From an uncultured Pelagibacteraceae bacterium (lineage in GTDB: Bacteria; Pseudomonadota; Alphaproteobacteria; Pelagibacterales; Pelagibacteraceae), in the NCBI GenBank assembly GCA_902604545.1, contig CACKZG010000002.1, forward strand, positions 1 to 61,408: a DNA stretch of 61,408 nucleotides, read 5' to 3'. Shown here one piece after another: positions 47,678 to 55,834 of this stretch (position 1 is its first letter; each line of letters begins with the position of its first letter). The position numbers and the translations under genes are program-made. Under the pieces are notes generated by a model. It did no database searches. It was given only the letters and a program-made list of their open reading frames with translations, and had not been told where the DNA came from.

Positions 47678-47977
47678 ATGAGAATAAATTTAACTAAAAA
47701 AGATTTAGTTAATTTAGTTTATATGCGACTTGGTTTTTCAAAACAAATATCAGAAAATTTAATTGAAGATTTTCTATCAACTATCGTATCTAACATTAAG
47801 AAAGAAAAAAAATTAAAATTATCTAAATTTGGCACCTTTTCTATCAGACAAAAAAAATCTAGGATTGGAAGAAACCCCAAAACTAAAGAAACAAAAGTAA
47901 TTTCGAGCAGAGATGTTGTGCTATTTAAACCATCAAAGGAATTTAAAGAATTTGTTAATTTGAAGGATAATGGATAA
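47678..47977 (+). CDS. ihfA: Integration host factor alpha subunit
   Basis: A 99-aa DNA-bending protein of the HU/IHF family. LTKKDLVNLVYMRLGFSK is the IHF-alpha N-terminus; KLKLSKFGTFSIRQKKSRIGRNPKT is the DNA arm, with the proline of RNPKT that intercalates into DNA. It sits between plsX and merR, its usual alphaproteobacterial place. It overlaps merR by 8 nt. Confidence 0.94.
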   Translation: MRINLTKKDLVNLVYMRLGFSKQISENLIEDFLSTIVSNIKKEKKLKLSKFGTFSIRQKKSRIGRNPKTKETKVISSRDVVLFKPSKEFKEFVNLKDNG

Positions 47978-48353
47978 ATTAGATAGTGCTTATAAGACTA
48001 TTGGAGAAGTAGCTAAAATATTAAATCTAAAATCAAATAATAAAGGAAATTTACCAACACATGTCATAAGGTTTTGGGAAACTCAATTTAAACAAATTAA
48101 ACCAAAGATTTTAAATTCAAATAGAAGATATTATGATGAGAAAACAATAAATCTTCTTAAAAAAGTTAAATTTTTACTTAAAGACCAAGGTATGACGATA
48201 AATGGTGTAAAAAAAATATTAAATAATCAAGATTCTTTAAAGCTTGACGAAATTGCAGATAAATCTATAAGAACTGAAAATTTAAGAAATAAGTTACTAA
48301 AAATTTCTAATAAATTAAAAGAATTAAAAAATGGCAAAAAAAACACACGTTAA
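47970..48353 (+). CDS. MerR family transcriptional regulator
   Basis: A 127-aa regulator. YKTIGEVAKIL and HVIRFWETQFKQIKP form the winged-helix DNA-binding domain, followed by RRYYDEKTINLLKKVKFLLKDQGMTINGVKKIL. The C-terminal part is a short coiled coil; there are no metal-binding cysteines. The ligand and targets are unknown. This gene commonly follows ihfA in alphaproteobacteria. It overlaps rpmG by 23 nt. Confidence 0.9.
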   Translation: MDKLDSAYKTIGEVAKILNLKSNNKGNLPTHVIRFWETQFKQIKPKILNSNRRYYDEKTINLLKKVKFLLKDQGMTINGVKKILNNQDSLKLDEIADKSIRTENLRNKLLKISNKLKELKNGKKNTR

Positions 48354-48522
48354 AGTAAGAATGGTTCCAGAGGCAAAACCAGATAGTCCTTATTTCTATT
48401 ACGTTAAAAAACCTGCTGGTGGTGAGAAAGCTAAAGTAAAACTTTCAGCAAAAAAATACAACCCAGATACAAGAAAACATGAAATGTTTGTGGAAAAAAA
48501 ACTTCCACCACACAGTAAGTAA
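48331..48522 (+). CDS. rpmG: 50S ribosomal protein L33
   Basis: A 63-aa L33 of the cysteine-free type. KVRMVPEAKPDSPYFYYVKKP and KKYNPDTRKHEMFVEKK are the L33 core; a short PAGGEKAKV insertion lengthens it beyond the usual 55 aa. It starts inside merR (23-nt overlap) and its stop abuts the convergent chorismate mutase stop. Confidence 0.92.
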   Translation: MAKKTHVKVRMVPEAKPDSPYFYYVKKPAGGEKAKVKLSAKKYNPDTRKHEMFVEKKLPPHSK

Positions 48523-48813
48523 TTATTTTTTCTTAAAGTTTCTTTTTTCATAATCGATATAAGACAAAATCATATTTTTCCATATACGATTAGTGATTTT
48601 AGGATCAATCTTTAGTTTCTTAGATTTTGAGTGAATTTTTTTAAGTATAAAATTGATACGTTTTTTATCCACTATTTCTTTTTTAAATTCTTTAAGTTTT
48701 AAAACTTCTTTGACAAGATTTGTTCTAAATTTAATTAAGGATAACAAGGTATTATCTAACTTATCTAATTTAGATCTAATTATTTCTAATTTTTTTTTGT
48801 TTTTAGGCGACAT
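48523..48813 (-). CDS. Chorismate mutase (AroQ class)
   Basis: A 96-aa all-helical protein matching the monofunctional AroQ chorismate mutase, which converts chorismate to prephenate for Phe and Tyr. IRSKLDKLDNTLLSLIKFRTNLVKEVLKLK has the early arginine and the second-helix Arg and Lys. DKKRINFILKKI contains the mid-domain acidic/Arg positions. It is very lysine-rich, so homology is partly masked. It is convergent with rpmG and diverges from ctaA with 43 bp between. Confidence 0.83.
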   Translation of the reverse strand: MSPKNKKKLEIIRSKLDKLDNTLLSLIKFRTNLVKEVLKLKEFKKEIVDKKRINFILKKIHSKSKKLKIDPKITNRIWKNMILSYIDYEKRNFKKK

Positions 48814-48856
48814 TTAATTTATTGGTTTAATTAATAATTATTATATTTATCTAATC

Positions 48857-49882
48857 ATGTACAGTCAGAATTATTCTTTAAATTCTCAATTAAAAATATG
48901 GATGATTACATTATTATTAATGATCGTGCTTATAATTTTAGTAGGTGGTCTAACCAGATTAACTGACTCTGGTCTATCTATTACTACTTGGGAGCTTTTT
49001 GTTGGTACATTACCTCCTTTAAAAAATGTTAAATGGATAGAATATTTTGATCTCTATAAAGCAATACCTGAATTTAAAGAGCAAAATTTCAATATGACTT
49101 TAAATGAATTTAAAATAATTTTTTGGTGGGAATGGGCACATCGTCAATTAGGGAGATTAATTGGCCTAACTGTTCTTTTGCCAATGATTTATTTTACAAT
49201 TAAAAATGGTTTTTGGATTTTAAGAGAATATTCAATTATTTTTTTCCTAGTGTGTTTTCAAGGATTTATTGGATGGTACATGGTATCAAGCGGATTAATT
49301 GATAGAATTGATGTCAGTCATTATAGATTATCACTACACTTAATTACAGCTTTTATCATTTTGTCTATAGTTTTTTGGAAATATTTAAATCTAACCGATA
49401 TAAAAATTAATCATATTAATATTCAATTAAACCCAATTAAATTTTTTCTTTTATTATTATTTTTACAATTAATAATTGGAGCATTTGTGTCCGGGATGGA
49501 TGCAGGAAAAATTTATAATACTTGGCCTTTAATGGGCTCATCATATTTCCCAGATGACAGTGTAATCAATGATTTGTTTAATCTCAAAGTATTTGATGAT
49601 CAATCACTTGTTCAATTTATTCATAGAAATTTAGCATATTTAATTGTCATAATATATTTTTACATGCTTTATTTTGTTTTAAAAAATGGAAATATAAATT
49701 TAAGAATTCCAATCTTCATTATTGGAGTTTCTTTATTGTTTCAAATTGTTTTGGGAGTTTTAACGATTTTATCTGGAGTAAAAATACTTTATGCATCTCT
49801 ACACCAGATAAATTCTATTTTAATAATACTTTCAACTTTGTATTTTCTTTATATTACAAAATATAAAGAGGATATTTATTAG
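48857..49882 (+). CDS. ctaA: Heme A synthase (CtaA/COX15)
   Basis: Oxidises heme O to heme A for aa3-type cytochrome oxidase. The 341-aa protein has about eight membrane helices. The heme-ligand histidines are in EWAHRQLGRLIG, HYRLSLHLITAF, FIHRNLAYL and SLHQINSIL. GGLTRLTDSGLSITTWE is the conserved first loop. It is monocistronic and convergent with metY across a 29-bp gap. Confidence 0.95.
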   Translation: MYSQNYSLNSQLKIWMITLLLMIVLIILVGGLTRLTDSGLSITTWELFVGTLPPLKNVKWIEYFDLYKAIPEFKEQNFNMTLNEFKIIFWWEWAHRQLGRLIGLTVLLPMIYFTIKNGFWILREYSIIFFLVCFQGFIGWYMVSSGLIDRIDVSHYRLSLHLITAFIILSIVFWKYLNLTDIKINHINIQLNPIKFFLLLLFLQLIIGAFVSGMDAGKIYNTWPLMGSSYFPDDSVINDLFNLKVFDDQSLVQFIHRNLAYLIVIIYFYMLYFVLKNGNINLRIPIFIIGVSLLFQIVLGVLTILSGVKILYASLHQINSILIILSTLYFLYITKYKEDIY

Positions 49883-49911
49883 TTTCTATTGGTAGACATT
49901 AAAACCTCGAA

Positions 49912-51240
49912 TTAGCTTACAGCTTTTAAATTACCCTTTGAAGATTTATTCAATGCTTGATCAAGATCCTCAATAATATCATCGATGTGTTCAATACCGA
50001 TACAAAGTCTTACATAGCTTTGGGTAACTCCTGATGCAGCTAGTTCTTTCTCATTTAATTGACTATGAGTTGTACTTGCTGGATGAATTGCTAAACTTCT
50101 AGCATCACCAATATTAGCTACGTGATAGAACATTTTTAAAGACTCGATAAATTTTTTACCAGCTTCAATTCCACCTTTAAGCTCGATACCAATCATTGGT
50201 CCATTTCCACCTTTAAGATATTTTTTTGCTCTATCGGCAATGGGTTTATCGTGCTCTGTAGAATAAATAACTTTTGTAACTTCTTTATGTTTTTTAAGAA
50301 AATCAACAACATACTCGGCGTTAGCACAATGTTGTCTCATTCTTAAAGCAACCGTTTCAAGTCCTTGAATTATTGCAAAAGCATTATCTGGAGCCAGAGC
50401 TGATCCCAAGTCTCTCAATAAACAAACTCTTGCTCTAACAGCGAAGGGGACATTAGCACCAGTTAATTCCGGTACAGCTTTTCCCCAAACGACACCACCA
50501 TAACTTGCATCAGGTTCGTTAAATAATGGTTGTCTCTTAGGATCTGCAGTCCAATCAAAGTTACCACTATCAACTATACTTCCTGCAACTGCTGTACCAT
50601 GCCCACCTATATATTTTGTAAGTGAGTGAATTACTACTGCGGCTCCGTGTTCAATCGGTTTGCATATTACTGGCGCGGCTGTGTTATCCATGATTAATGG
50701 TATATTATATTTTCTTCCAATGTCAGAAACTTCCTTTATTGGAAAGACTCTTAAATATGGATTGGGTAGAGTTTCACCATAAAAAGCTCTAGTTTTATCA
50801 TCTATTAACTTTTCAAAATTTTCAGGATTACTTGGATCTGCATATCTTATCTCTATACCAAGTTTACTAAGCGTGTGTGTGAATAATGATACTGTTCCAC
50901 CATAAAGATCGGTTGAGCTTACTATATTATCACCGGCTTGGGCTACATTTAATACAGCAAACGTCGAAGCGGTTTGACCTGAAGATACTGTTACACATGA
51001 CAGACCTCCTTCAAGAGCTGCAATTCTTTTTTCCAGAACATCATTTGTAGGGTTCATTATACGAGTGTATATGTTTCCAAATTCTTTAAGAGCGAAAAGG
51101 TTAGCAGCGTGTTCTGTGTTGTTAAATTGGTACGATGTTGTTCTATAAATTGGAACAGCTACCGCGTTAGTCGCTGGATCACTCCTATAGTCACCACCAT
51201 GTATGGCAATAGTTTCAGGGTTATTTCTTTTTTTAGTCAT
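49912..51240 (-). CDS. metY: O-acetylhomoserine aminocarboxypropyltransferase/sulfhydrylase
   Basis: PLP enzyme that makes homocysteine (or methionine, with methanethiol) from an O-acylhomoserine. The 442-aa protein has ETIAIHGGDYRSDPATNAVAVPIYRTTSY, NIYTRIMNPT, LVDNTAA-like IMDNTAAP and the PLP lysine in HSLTKYIGGHG. The leader carries tandem SAM-II and SAM-V elements, so it is repressed by S-adenosylmethionine. Hom at 53627 supplies homoserine. Confidence 0.95.
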   Translation of the reverse strand: MTKKRNNPETIAIHGGDYRSDPATNAVAVPIYRTTSYQFNNTEHAANLFALKEFGNIYTRIMNPTNDVLEKRIAALEGGLSCVTVSSGQTASTFAVLNVAQAGDNIVSSTDLYGGTVSLFTHTLSKLGIEIRYADPSNPENFEKLIDDKTRAFYGETLPNPYLRVFPIKEVSDIGRKYNIPLIMDNTAAPVICKPIEHGAAVVIHSLTKYIGGHGTAVAGSIVDSGNFDWTADPKRQPLFNEPDASYGGVVWGKAVPELTGANVPFAVRARVCLLRDLGSALAPDNAFAIIQGLETVALRMRQHCANAEYVVDFLKKHKEVTKVIYSTEHDKPIADRAKKYLKGGNGPMIGIELKGGIEAGKKFIESLKMFYHVANIGDARSLAIHPASTTHSQLNEKELAASGVTQSYVRLCIGIEHIDDIIEDLDQALNKSSKGNLKAVS

Positions 51241-51243
51241 TTT

Positions 51244-51302
51244 ACTCCTTTTTTAGTGCTTCAACATTATGTTAGGCGCACAATACAGTTCAAATGCCTA
51301 CC
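51244..51302 (-). promoter_or_regulatory. SAM-V riboswitch in the metY leader
   Basis: Read from 51302 down to 51244. P1 is a perfect 5-bp pair, TAGGC (51300-51296) with GCCTA (51277-51273). The loop contains ACTGTATTGTG, and the 3' part is CACTAAAAAAGGAGT, which holds the metY ribosome-binding site GGAG (51248-51245). Pairing of ACT with AGT would make the pseudoknot that hides this site when SAM binds. This matches the SAM-V class known from Pelagibacter. The metY ATG follows at 51240. Confidence 0.88.
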
Positions 51303-51325
51303 GATTTTATTAATTTTATGAAATT

Positions 51326-51371
51326 TCCTTTTTAGCAGTTATAAGCCCGCAATAGGATCAAATCGGCAACT
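51326..51371 (-). promoter_or_regulatory. SAM-II riboswitch upstream of SAM-V in the metY leader
   Basis: Read from 51371 down to 51326. It has the SAM-II core: GATTTGATCCTATTGC, followed by GCTAAAAAGGA, with the CC of the first part able to pair with the GG of the second. Short flanking G/C pairs (GCC/GGC) give P1. It precedes SAM-V by 23 nt, the tandem order reported for marine SAR11 metY leaders. I see no obvious terminator stem between the two. Confidence 0.82.
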
Positions 51372-51414
51372 AATTTTTATCATATTAGCTACATATTTCA
51401 AGCTAAATATAAAA

Positions 51415-51442
51415 TTGACTTTGTAATTATTAATAGTATTAA
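51415..51442 (+). promoter_or_regulatory. Putative promoter of rplM-rpsI
   Basis: TTGACT (51415-51420) and TATTAA (51437-51442) are separated by 16 nt. Transcription would start near 51449-51453, at or just before the rplM ATG (51453), so the mRNA could be leaderless. It is a sequence pattern only, but no Shine-Dalgarno sequence precedes rplM, which agrees. Confidence 0.45.
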
Positions 51443-51452
51443 TCCTCGCACA

Positions 51453-51911
51453 ATGACAAAATTCACTAAAAAAGACCAATTAAATTCATCTTGGTATGAA
51501 ATTGACGCGAAGAATGCAGTAGTTGGAAGATTAGCAACTGTTGTTTCTAATATCATAAGAGGCAAGAACAAAACTACATACACACCTCATATGGATGATG
51601 GTGACTTTGTTGTTGTTAAAAATATTGAACAAGCAAAATTTACTGGAAAAAAATTTCAAGATAAAAAATATTATAGACACACTGGTCATCCAGGTGGAAT
51701 TAAAGTTACAACACCTGAGAAACTTCATGAAAAAAAACCTGGAGAAACTTTAAAAATGGCAGTTAAAAGAATGTTACCTGGTGGAGTATTGGGGAGAAAA
51801 CAATTAACAAAATTAAAAATTTATACAGGAAATGAACATCCGCATTCAGCACAAAATCCCACTGTAATAGAGTTAGATAAATTAAATAGTAAAAATATAG
51901 CTAGAAACTAA
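51453..51911 (+). CDS. rplM: 50S ribosomal protein L13
   Basis: A 152-aa ribosomal protein. WYEIDAKNAVVGRLATVVSNIIRGKNKTTYTPHMDDGDFVVV is the L13 core, and MAVKRMLPGG, KLKIYTGNEHPHSAQNP follow. It is transcribed with rpsI (1 bp apart). It is divergent from the metY riboswitch leader. The start at ATG 51453 lies just after a promoter-like sequence. Confidence 0.97.
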   Translation: MTKFTKKDQLNSSWYEIDAKNAVVGRLATVVSNIIRGKNKTTYTPHMDDGDFVVVKNIEQAKFTGKKFQDKKYYRHTGHPGGIKVTTPEKLHEKKPGETLKMAVKRMLPGGVLGRKQLTKLKIYTGNEHPHSAQNPTVIELDKLNSKNIARN

Positions 51912-51912
51912 G

Positions 51913-52350
51913 ATGGAAAATACTCAATCAGCACCAAAATCTCCAAAATTAAAATTAGATTTTAAAGATAGCAAATATGCTACTGGCAGAAGAAAAACAT
52001 CGATAGCTAAAGTTTGGTTAAAAAAAGGTTCTGGTAAAATTTATGTAAATGGTAAATTATTTAGTGATTATTTTGCTGATGAAACTCATAAAATGCAAAT
52101 TACAAGGCCTTTTGAGATTATAAATCAGGCTACAGATTACGATGTAAGATGCAGTGTAAAAGGAGGAGGACCTACAGGCCAAGCAGGAGCTATGGTTCAC
52201 GGAATTTCAAAAGCTTTAGTATTATTTGATGAAAATCTAAAAGCCACCTTAAAAACAGAGAAACTTACTACCAGAGACTCAAGAGCAGTTGAAAGAAAAA
52301 AACCTGGTAGAAGAAAAGCTAGAAGAAGCTTCCAATTCTCTAAAAGATAA
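51913..52350 (+). CDS. rpsI: 30S ribosomal protein S9
   Basis: A 145-aa ribosomal protein with a short extra N-terminus. ATGRRKTSIAKVWLKKGSGKIYVNG, GGGPTGQAGAMVHGI and the terminal RKKPGRRKARRSFQFSKR, whose last residues reach the P-site tRNA, are diagnostic. Second gene of the L13-S9 operon. Confidence 0.97.
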   Translation: MENTQSAPKSPKLKLDFKDSKYATGRRKTSIAKVWLKKGSGKIYVNGKLFSDYFADETHKMQITRPFEIINQATDYDVRCSVKGGGPTGQAGAMVHGISKALVLFDENLKATLKTEKLTTRDSRAVERKKPGRRKARRSFQFSKR

Positions 52351-52383
52351 TTTTTTTTTAATTTTTAACTGTTATAATAAAAA

Positions 52384-53406
52384 ATGCCTAAGCTTAACGC
52401 ATTAGTTGCTGGATCAACTGGATACATTGGTGTTCAATTAATTAAATTATTAGTTAAACACAAATATATTAATATTAAATACCTTTGTGGAAACTCTTCT
52501 GTTGGTAAATACGTTAAATTTTATGATAAATCTTTATCTAAATATAAATTACCAAAAATTTTAAAATTTAATAAAAAATTATTAAAAGACGTTCATGTTA
52601 TTTTTACAGCACTTCCAAATGGAGAAGCACAGGATATATCTAAACATTTAAGCAAAAATCATACTCTAATCGATCTTGCTGCAGATTTTAGATTAGAAAA
52701 AGCTTCTGATTTTTTAAAGTGGTATAAACAAAAACATCGAGCAACTTATTTAATAAAAAAAAGTATCTATTTACTTCCTGAAATTAATAGAAAAGAGATT
52801 AAAAATTATAATATTATTTCATGTCCAGGATGTTATCCAACATCAATATTGCTTCCTCTATTTCCTTTATTTAAGAAAAATTTAATTAAATTAAATAATA
52901 TAATAATTGATTCAAAATCTGGATATTCAGGCGCTGGTAGAGGAGTTCACAAAAAGTATAAAGATAAAAATCTATATGAATCTTTAAGTGCATATGGGGT
53001 TGGTTATCATCGTCACAATTCTGAAATTGATCAAATGTTAAGAAAATTTACTAAGAAAAAATTTCAATTTAGTTTTACTCCTCACTTATCACCAATGTTC
53101 AGAGGTATTTTGAGTACTATATATGTTGATTTAGAAAATAATATTTCACAAGCTAAAGTATTAAAAACATTAACTAATTTTTATAAAAATGAGAGTTTTG
53201 TAAAAGTATTAAAGTCTGACTCATTGCTAAGCACCAATGAAGTAATAAATACTAATAACTGTTATATTTCTGTGTGCAAATCTAAATATACTAATAAAAT
53301 AATCATTCTATCTGCTATTGATAATTTGATTAAGGGTGGAGCTGGTCAAGCTGTACAAAACTTAAATAATAAATTTAATTTTCCTGAAAAGACTGGATTA
53401 AAATGA
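52384..53406 (+). CDS. argC: N-acetyl-gamma-glutamyl-phosphate reductase
   Basis: NADPH reduction step of arginine synthesis. The 340-aa protein has GSTGYIGVQLIKLL at the dinucleotide site, FTALPNGEAQDI, the catalytic cysteine in ISCPGCYPTS, and GYHRHNSEID. It is the longer (non-E. coli type 2) form. It overlaps the small lipoprotein gene by 4 nt. Confidence 0.94.
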   Translation: MPKLNALVAGSTGYIGVQLIKLLVKHKYINIKYLCGNSSVGKYVKFYDKSLSKYKLPKILKFNKKLLKDVHVIFTALPNGEAQDISKHLSKNHTLIDLAADFRLEKASDFLKWYKQKHRATYLIKKSIYLLPEINRKEIKNYNIISCPGCYPTSILLPLFPLFKKNLIKLNNIIIDSKSGYSGAGRGVHKKYKDKNLYESLSAYGVGYHRHNSEIDQMLRKFTKKKFQFSFTPHLSPMFRGILSTIYVDLENNISQAKVLKTLTNFYKNESFVKVLKSDSLLSTNEVINTNNCYISVCKSKYTNKIIILSAIDNLIKGGAGQAVQNLNNKFNFPEKTGLK

Positions 53407-53630
53407 GAAATTTTTTAATAATTTTTTTTTCATTAATATTATCCAATTGTTCTTTAAATAAAGATTCTCAGTATTGGACAGAAAATTCTATTGAAACTGA
53501 AACTAATCAAAAAAATTTAAATAAAATATTAAAAAAAGCAGATGATATAACGTCAATGACATTTGAGGAATATGAGATTTATATAGATGACTATACAAAA
53601 AAAAGTAAATATCCAGATATAAGCAAATGA
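53403..53630 (+). CDS. Small hypothetical lipoprotein
   Basis: A 75-aa protein. The N-terminal hydrophobic segment ends in SNC with lipidation at Cys16. The mature part is short, acidic and lysine-rich, with a predicted helix around KKADDITSMTFEEYEIYIDDY. I do not recognise the family. It overlaps argC and hom by 4 nt each (ATGA), so it is translated as part of an amino-acid operon with no evident functional link. The overlaps make it a likely real gene. Confidence 0.75.
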   Translation: MRNFLIIFFSLILSNCSLNKDSQYWTENSIETETNQKNLNKILKKADDITSMTFEEYEIYIDDYTKKSKYPDISK

Positions 53631-54919
53631 GTAAATTAATTAATATTGCAGTAGTAGGACTTGGTCAGGTTGGCAATTATTTGCTAAATGAACTAAATAC
53701 AAAAAAGAAAGATATAGAGCTTAAAACAGGTAAGAAAATTAATGTGGTGGCTGTTTCTGCTAGAAATATTAATAAAAAAAGAAAATTCAAAGTTAATAAA
53801 AAAATATTTTACAAAAATCCTTTAGAAATTTTTAAGAAAAATAATATTGATATATTATTTGAAGCCATAGGTTTATCAGATGGTATTTCTAAAAAAGTTG
53901 TGGAAACTGCTTTAAAAAGTAAAATCCATGTTATTACACCCAATAAAGCTTTAATCTCAAAGCATGGTAATGAGTTAGCAAAACTTGCAGAAAAAAATAA
54001 AGTTAATTTGGAATTTGAAGCATCAGTTGCTGGTGGTATCCCAATATTAAAATCTATTAAAGAAGGTTTGGCAACAAACAAAATATCAAAAGTTTATGGA
54101 ATTTTAAACGGTACTTCAAATTACATACTATCCGAAATGGAAAATTCAGATGAAAATTTTGCAGATGTTTTAAAAAAAGCACAGATACTTGGTTATGCCG
54201 AACCTGGTAATCCAAAATTAGACTTAAATGGTTTTGATGCTTTTGCAAAAGTTAGAATTTTGTCTGCTTTAGCCTTTAATAGTAAAATTTCTAAACATAA
54301 ATGTTTAATGGAAGGAATAGAAAAAATTGAATTAAAAGATATTAAAATTGCAAATCAATTAGATTTAAGAATAAAACTACTGGGAATTTCAGAGTTAAAG
54401 AATAATTATCTTTTTGAAACCGTCCATCCATGTTTAGTTAGTAAAAAATCCTATATTGGTAATGTGAACGGTGTAATGAATGCGGTTATTCTTCAAGGTA
54501 AACCTGTTGGAGAAAGTATTTTACAAGGGGAGGGAGCTGGTCCAGGCCCTACTTCTTCATCATTACTTTCTGATTTATTATCAATTTTGCGTGGGAATAT
54601 AAAAAAACCTTTGGGTGTTAGTGTTTCTAAGCTTAAATCTTTAAAACCATATAATGTAAACAATTATTTTAATTCATTATATTTGAGATTCGAAGTAAAA
54701 GATAAGCCTGGTGTGTTATCTGAAATAACTAATCGTTTAGCTAAATATAAAATTTCAGTTAAAAGGTTAATCCAGACACCTGATAAAAAAAATAATAAAG
54801 CAACAATTGTTATTATTACGCATAAAACAACTGATATAAATATTTATAATTGTTTGTCTATTTTCAAAAAAAATAAAAATATTTTAAAAACACCAACATT
54901 AATTAGATTGCTTGGTTAA
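53627..54919 (+). CDS. hom: Homoserine dehydrogenase
   Basis: Reduces aspartate semialdehyde to homoserine for threonine and methionine. The 430-aa protein has VVGLGQVGNYLLNEL, TPNKALISKHG, the catalytic segment GILNGTSNYILSEM, and GYAEPGNPKLDLNGFDAFAKV. The C-terminal ACT domain (about 350-430; RFEVKDKPGVLSEIT) is a regulatory site, probably for threonine. It overlaps the lipoprotein and the AEC transporter genes. Confidence 0.95.
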   Translation: MSKLINIAVVGLGQVGNYLLNELNTKKKDIELKTGKKINVVAVSARNINKKRKFKVNKKIFYKNPLEIFKKNNIDILFEAIGLSDGISKKVVETALKSKIHVITPNKALISKHGNELAKLAEKNKVNLEFEASVAGGIPILKSIKEGLATNKISKVYGILNGTSNYILSEMENSDENFADVLKKAQILGYAEPGNPKLDLNGFDAFAKVRILSALAFNSKISKHKCLMEGIEKIELKDIKIANQLDLRIKLLGISELKNNYLFETVHPCLVSKKSYIGNVNGVMNAVILQGKPVGESILQGEGAGPGPTSSSLLSDLLSILRGNIKKPLGVSVSKLKSLKPYNVNNYFNSLYLRFEVKDKPGVLSEITNRLAKYKISVKRLIQTPDKKNNKATIVIITHKTTDINIYNCLSIFKKNKNILKTPTLIRLLG

Positions 54920-55818
54920 TGGAAATATATTTAAAGCTTTTTGAAGTTTTATTTCCAGTATTCCTAATAGTAGGTCTTGGATATCATTTGGGTAAAAAAA
55001 ATCCCGATTTTGATACATCATTTATAACTACATACGCTGGTAATTTTGGAACTCCAGCTCTCGTTATTTTTGCTATTACTGCAGGTGGAGTAACTTTTGA
55101 GTTATTTAGTGAATATTTTGGTTACGCAATTATCTTATTAACATTATTTGGGATTGTAGGTTTAATTTTTCTTGTTCTTATGAAGAAAGATTATATTCGT
55201 GAATTACCAACTTTTATCTTACCAAATACTGGAAATATGGGTATTCCGATTTGTTTATTTGCCTATGGTGAATTAGGAATGGGTATAGCAGCTGCAATTT
55301 CATCTCTTATTGTTTTACTCCACTTTACTTTAAATATTTTTTTAGCAAAAAGAGCCTTTGATTTTAAAACAATATTAAAAAGTCCATCATTTTACGCAAT
55401 TTTAATAACAGTACTCTTTTTGTATTTTGAAATTCCATTTCCTCAATTTGTATTAAATACTGTAATGCTTTTAGCTTACGGAATGATTGTAATGATCCTT
55501 ATGTCGCTAGGTGTTGCTCTTACACAAATGAAAGTTTTTTCTTTTAAAGATGCATTAATTACTTCTTTCGGAAGGGTAATATTAGGTCCTATTATAGGAT
55601 TTGCTGTTATAAAATTTTTTAATTTATCTGGCATACCAGCTGGTGTTTTGTTAATTCAGTCTTGTATGCCTAGTGCAATCTTGTGTTATTTGATCGCTCA
55701 CATTTATTCTCCAAAAGAAATTGTAGACAATATATCTAGCACAATTGTAGTATCTACAATCATGTCCTTATTCACTATTCCAATTACATTATTCTTTGCT
55801 TTAAAATACTTCTATTAA
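54919..55818 (+). CDS. AEC family transporter (auxin efflux carrier-like)
   Basis: A 299-aa inner-membrane protein with about ten hydrophobic helices. ILPNTGNMGIPICLFAYGELGMGIAAAISS is the family's conserved broken-helix motif, and QSCMPSAILCYLIAHIYS is its repeat in the second half. Substrates of bacterial members are mostly unknown (malate and others). It starts at TAATG, overlapping hom. It may export or import an organic acid. Confidence 0.85.
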   Translation: MEIYLKLFEVLFPVFLIVGLGYHLGKKNPDFDTSFITTYAGNFGTPALVIFAITAGGVTFELFSEYFGYAIILLTLFGIVGLIFLVLMKKDYIRELPTFILPNTGNMGIPICLFAYGELGMGIAAAISSLIVLLHFTLNIFLAKRAFDFKTILKSPSFYAILITVLFLYFEIPFPQFVLNTVMLLAYGMIVMILMSLGVALTQMKVFSFKDALITSFGRVILGPIIGFAVIKFFNLSGIPAGVLLIQSCMPSAILCYLIAHIYSPKEIVDNISSTIVVSTIMSLFTIPITLFFALKYFY

Positions 55819-55834
55819 GAGATATCCTTCTTTT

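Noticed and set aside
51372..51410. metY promoter upstream of SAM-II (TATGAT-like -10)
   Set aside because: A TATGAT lies near 51380 but the -35 at proper spacing (TTTAGC) is poor, so I do not annotate it.
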